Shown one piece after another: positions 62,803-64,000 of a DNA stretch of 64,000 nt. The translations under genes were made by a program, and so were the position numbers. The notes below the pieces were generated by a model. That model made no database searches, had not been told where the DNA came from, and saw only the letters and a list, made by a program, of their open reading frames with translations. Position 1 is the first letter of the stretch, and each line of letters starts with the position of its first letter. Origin of the DNA: Henriciella sp. (GTDB lineage Bacteria > Pseudomonadota > Alphaproteobacteria > Caulobacterales > Hyphomonadaceae); NCBI GenBank assembly GCA_013213785.1, contig JABSPZ010000005.1:62001-126000 (forward strand), in the 5' to 3' direction.

Positions 62803-63549
62803 ATGAGCACGGACCCTATCATTCCAATGACGGTCGGCATCGATGCGCTGGCGCAACGTGTTCACGAAATTCATGAAGCAGACCCGGGCTTGGTGATCGC
62901 GCTGACTGGCTCTGTCGCGTCTGGGAAGAGCACGCTCGCACGGCATCTTGAGCAGAGCTTGGAGCCACGCCTGAGCGTCGAAACGGTTTCGACGGACGGC
63001 TTCTTATTCATGACGCAATACTTGCGCGACAATGGCTTGTTCGAACGCAAAGGGTTTCCGGAGACGTATGACTATCCTGCGATGCAAGCGGCCATCGCCT
63101 CCGTGCGCGCCGAGCCAACGAACTTTCCCGGGTATAGCCACATCACCTTTGATCCAGATCCAGCGCTGACGCGAACGGTGCAGCCGTCTGATGTGGTGAT
63201 TTTGGAAGGCCTTGGTTTTCGCCCGCGAAGCGATGACGGCGCGCCGAATGAGCCAGACGTGCTGATCTATCTCGATGCAGAGCTTGAGCATATTGAAGGC
63301 TGGTATTTAGAGCGGTTCCTACGCTTCTGGCACGCTGCGGAGCACGATCCGACGAGCTTCTATGCGCAGTTTCGACATATGAGTGAACCAGAGCTGATTG
63401 AGTTTGCAAAATCGGTCTGGGCGGGGATCAATCTGCCAAACCTCGAAAATCACATCATGCCAATGCGCGCGCATGCGGACCTGGTCGTCAAGAAAGACGC
63501 CGACCATGCGATCACAATCACGCACGATCGCTGGGCGCACAGCGCTTAG
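62803..63549 (+). CDS. Pantothenate-kinase-like (CoaA/PRK-type) P-loop kinase
   Basis: This 248-residue protein has ALTGSVASGKSTLARHLEQ (P-loop GSVASGKST, 36-44), VETVSTDGFLFMTQYLRDNGLFERKGFPETYDY and VVILEGLGF, the signature of type I pantothenate kinase (CoaA: TTDGFLYPxxxLxxRGLMxRKGFPxSYD). It is ~65 residues shorter than CoaA, with a reduced N-terminus. It could phosphorylate pantothenate or a related small molecule; activity is not certain. It lies 48 bp after the hydrolase on the same strand. Confidence 0.85.
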   Translation: MSTDPIIPMTVGIDALAQRVHEIHEADPGLVIALTGSVASGKSTLARHLEQSLEPRLSVETVSTDGFLFMTQYLRDNGLFERKGFPETYDYPAMQAAIASVRAEPTNFPGYSHITFDPDPALTRTVQPSDVVILEGLGFRPRSDDGAPNEPDVLIYLDAELEHIEGWYLERFLRFWHAAEHDPTSFYAQFRHMSEPELIEFAKSVWAGINLPNLENHIMPMRAHADLVVKKDADHAITITHDRWAHSA

Positions 63550-63608
63550 GGGCTTGTGATCCTTCTTTCGAGAACTGATATGGGCGCTTCAATTCCGAGA
63601 GGCGATCC

Positions 63609-64000
63609 ATGACCCGCGCAGAAACCTATGCAGAGCTGAAAGCCGAAATCGACAGCGTCGTGGCGTGGGAGACGTATGTCCCAGCGCGTTATGCCAGTGC
63701 TGCATGTTTGCTGTCGCAGGCTTTCTCACCGCGCTTCTTTTGGACCGGCTTCTATGTGGTCGATCCACTGAAACCCGAAGAACTGGTGGTGGGCCCTTAC
63801 CAAGGCACACTGGGCTGTTTGCGGATCCCGTTTGGAAAAGGTGTCTGCGGCGCCTGCGCTGATCGTCAGGAAAGCATCATCGTCCCCGATGTTCACGCTT
63901 TCCCAGGCCACATTGCCTGTGACATCCGGACCAATTCCGAGATCGTCGTCCCTGTCTTTGATGCAGACGGCGCCCTCGCTGCCGTCTTAGATGTCGACAG
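63609..64000 (+). CDS. msrC: Free methionine-(R)-sulfoxide reductase (GAF domain), cut by window end
   Basis: The first 130 residues are visible, from MTRAETYAELKAEI to AAVLDVD. GCLRIPFGKGVCGACADRQ and VPDVHAFPGHIACDIRTNSEIVVPV match the fRMsr/YebR GAF family. Cys70, Cys80 and Cys104 have the same spacing (10 and 24) as the Cys84/94/118 set of E. coli YebR. It reduces free Met-R-sulfoxide, a complement to MsrA at 23.6 kb. GAGAGG precedes the ATG. The 3' end lies outside the window. Confidence 0.92.
   Translation, partial: MTRAETYAELKAEIDSVVAWETYVPARYASAACLLSQAFSPRFFWTGFYVVDPLKPEELVVGPYQGTLGCLRIPFGKGVCGACADRQESIIVPDVHAFPGHIACDIRTNSEIVVPVFDADGALAAVLDVD

Noticed and set aside
1-64000. CRISPR array, prophage, toxin-antitoxin or defence island
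   Set aside because: No regularly spaced direct repeats, phage structural genes, integrase or recognised defence proteins were seen in any gap or ORF.

Overview
The window is a chromosomal segment of an alphaproteobacterium, most likely from the Hyphomonadaceae/Caulobacterales-Maricaulales neighbourhood (inference). Supporting signs are a ChpT-type histidine phosphotransferase next to CheY- and CheR-like genes, a ChvG/ExoS-type sensor kinase, CarD, an alphaproteobacterial RpoH next to clpB, an exopolysaccharide locus whose gene content resembles the Caulobacter holdfast (hfs) set, and moderately GC-rich, densely packed DNA. Most of the window is core genome. Accessory signs are limited to a truncated IS3-family element near a tRNA-Ser gene and a decayed tandem array of AraC-type regulators.

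Layout. 1-9.8 kb (minus strand): a near-continuous run aroK-aroB-CNNM/CorC-Tag-like glycosylase-trmD-rplS, ending in a terminator; then a secreted protein built of five 76-residue repeats; then leuC-GNAT-VOC-leuD, in which two accessory enzymes sit between the isopropylmalate isomerase subunits (leuD runs off the window start). 9.8-12.3 kb (plus): a 44-residue membrane micro-gene, a large helical exported protein and a cupin lipoprotein, translationally coupled. 12.3-15.6 kb (minus): hisA-hisH and hisB, with an opposite-strand dehydrogenase between hisH and hisB. 15.7-20.7 kb (plus): a membrane GGDEF/EAL protein, then hslV-(DUF2157-like)-hslU. 20.7-24.5 kb: gluQ with a DMT permease, an unknown membrane-anchored protein, msrA, and tRNA-Ser(GGA).

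24.5-31.5 kb: the IS3 remnant, a TetR regulator with two operator-like palindromes upstream of rarD, a serine hydrolase, GNAT and YbjN-like proteins, a CitE-type lyase, and a second TetR regulator coupled to a small membrane protein. 31.5-39.8 kb: nadE, an FAD monooxygenase, a D-aminoacylase-type amidohydrolase, rlmN, then chpT-cheY-cheR. 39.9-48.7 kb: M23 peptidase, clpB-rpoH, a small lipoprotein, carD, a ChvG-like kinase and a cyclophilin.

48.7-56.6 kb: an exopolysaccharide export/polymerisation locus (Wza-like, Wzc-like, a BY-kinase-like protein with a degenerate P-loop, a Wzy-like polymerase, two GT2 glycosyltransferases and a WcaJ/HfsE-like initiating transferase). 56.7-64 kb: DUF3137 and MarR genes, the AraC-type paralogue array (two decayed fragments and one intact copy), hslO, an alpha/beta hydrolase, a pantothenate-kinase-like protein and the start of a free-methionine-R-sulfoxide reductase cut by the window end.

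The most unusual items are the 76-residue repeat protein with cysteine pairs bracketing the array, and the decayed AraC-type array with a nonsense codon, an internal deletion, a 45-nt identical block and a stray copy of the hslO 3' end. No CRISPR array, prophage or recognisable defence system was seen.
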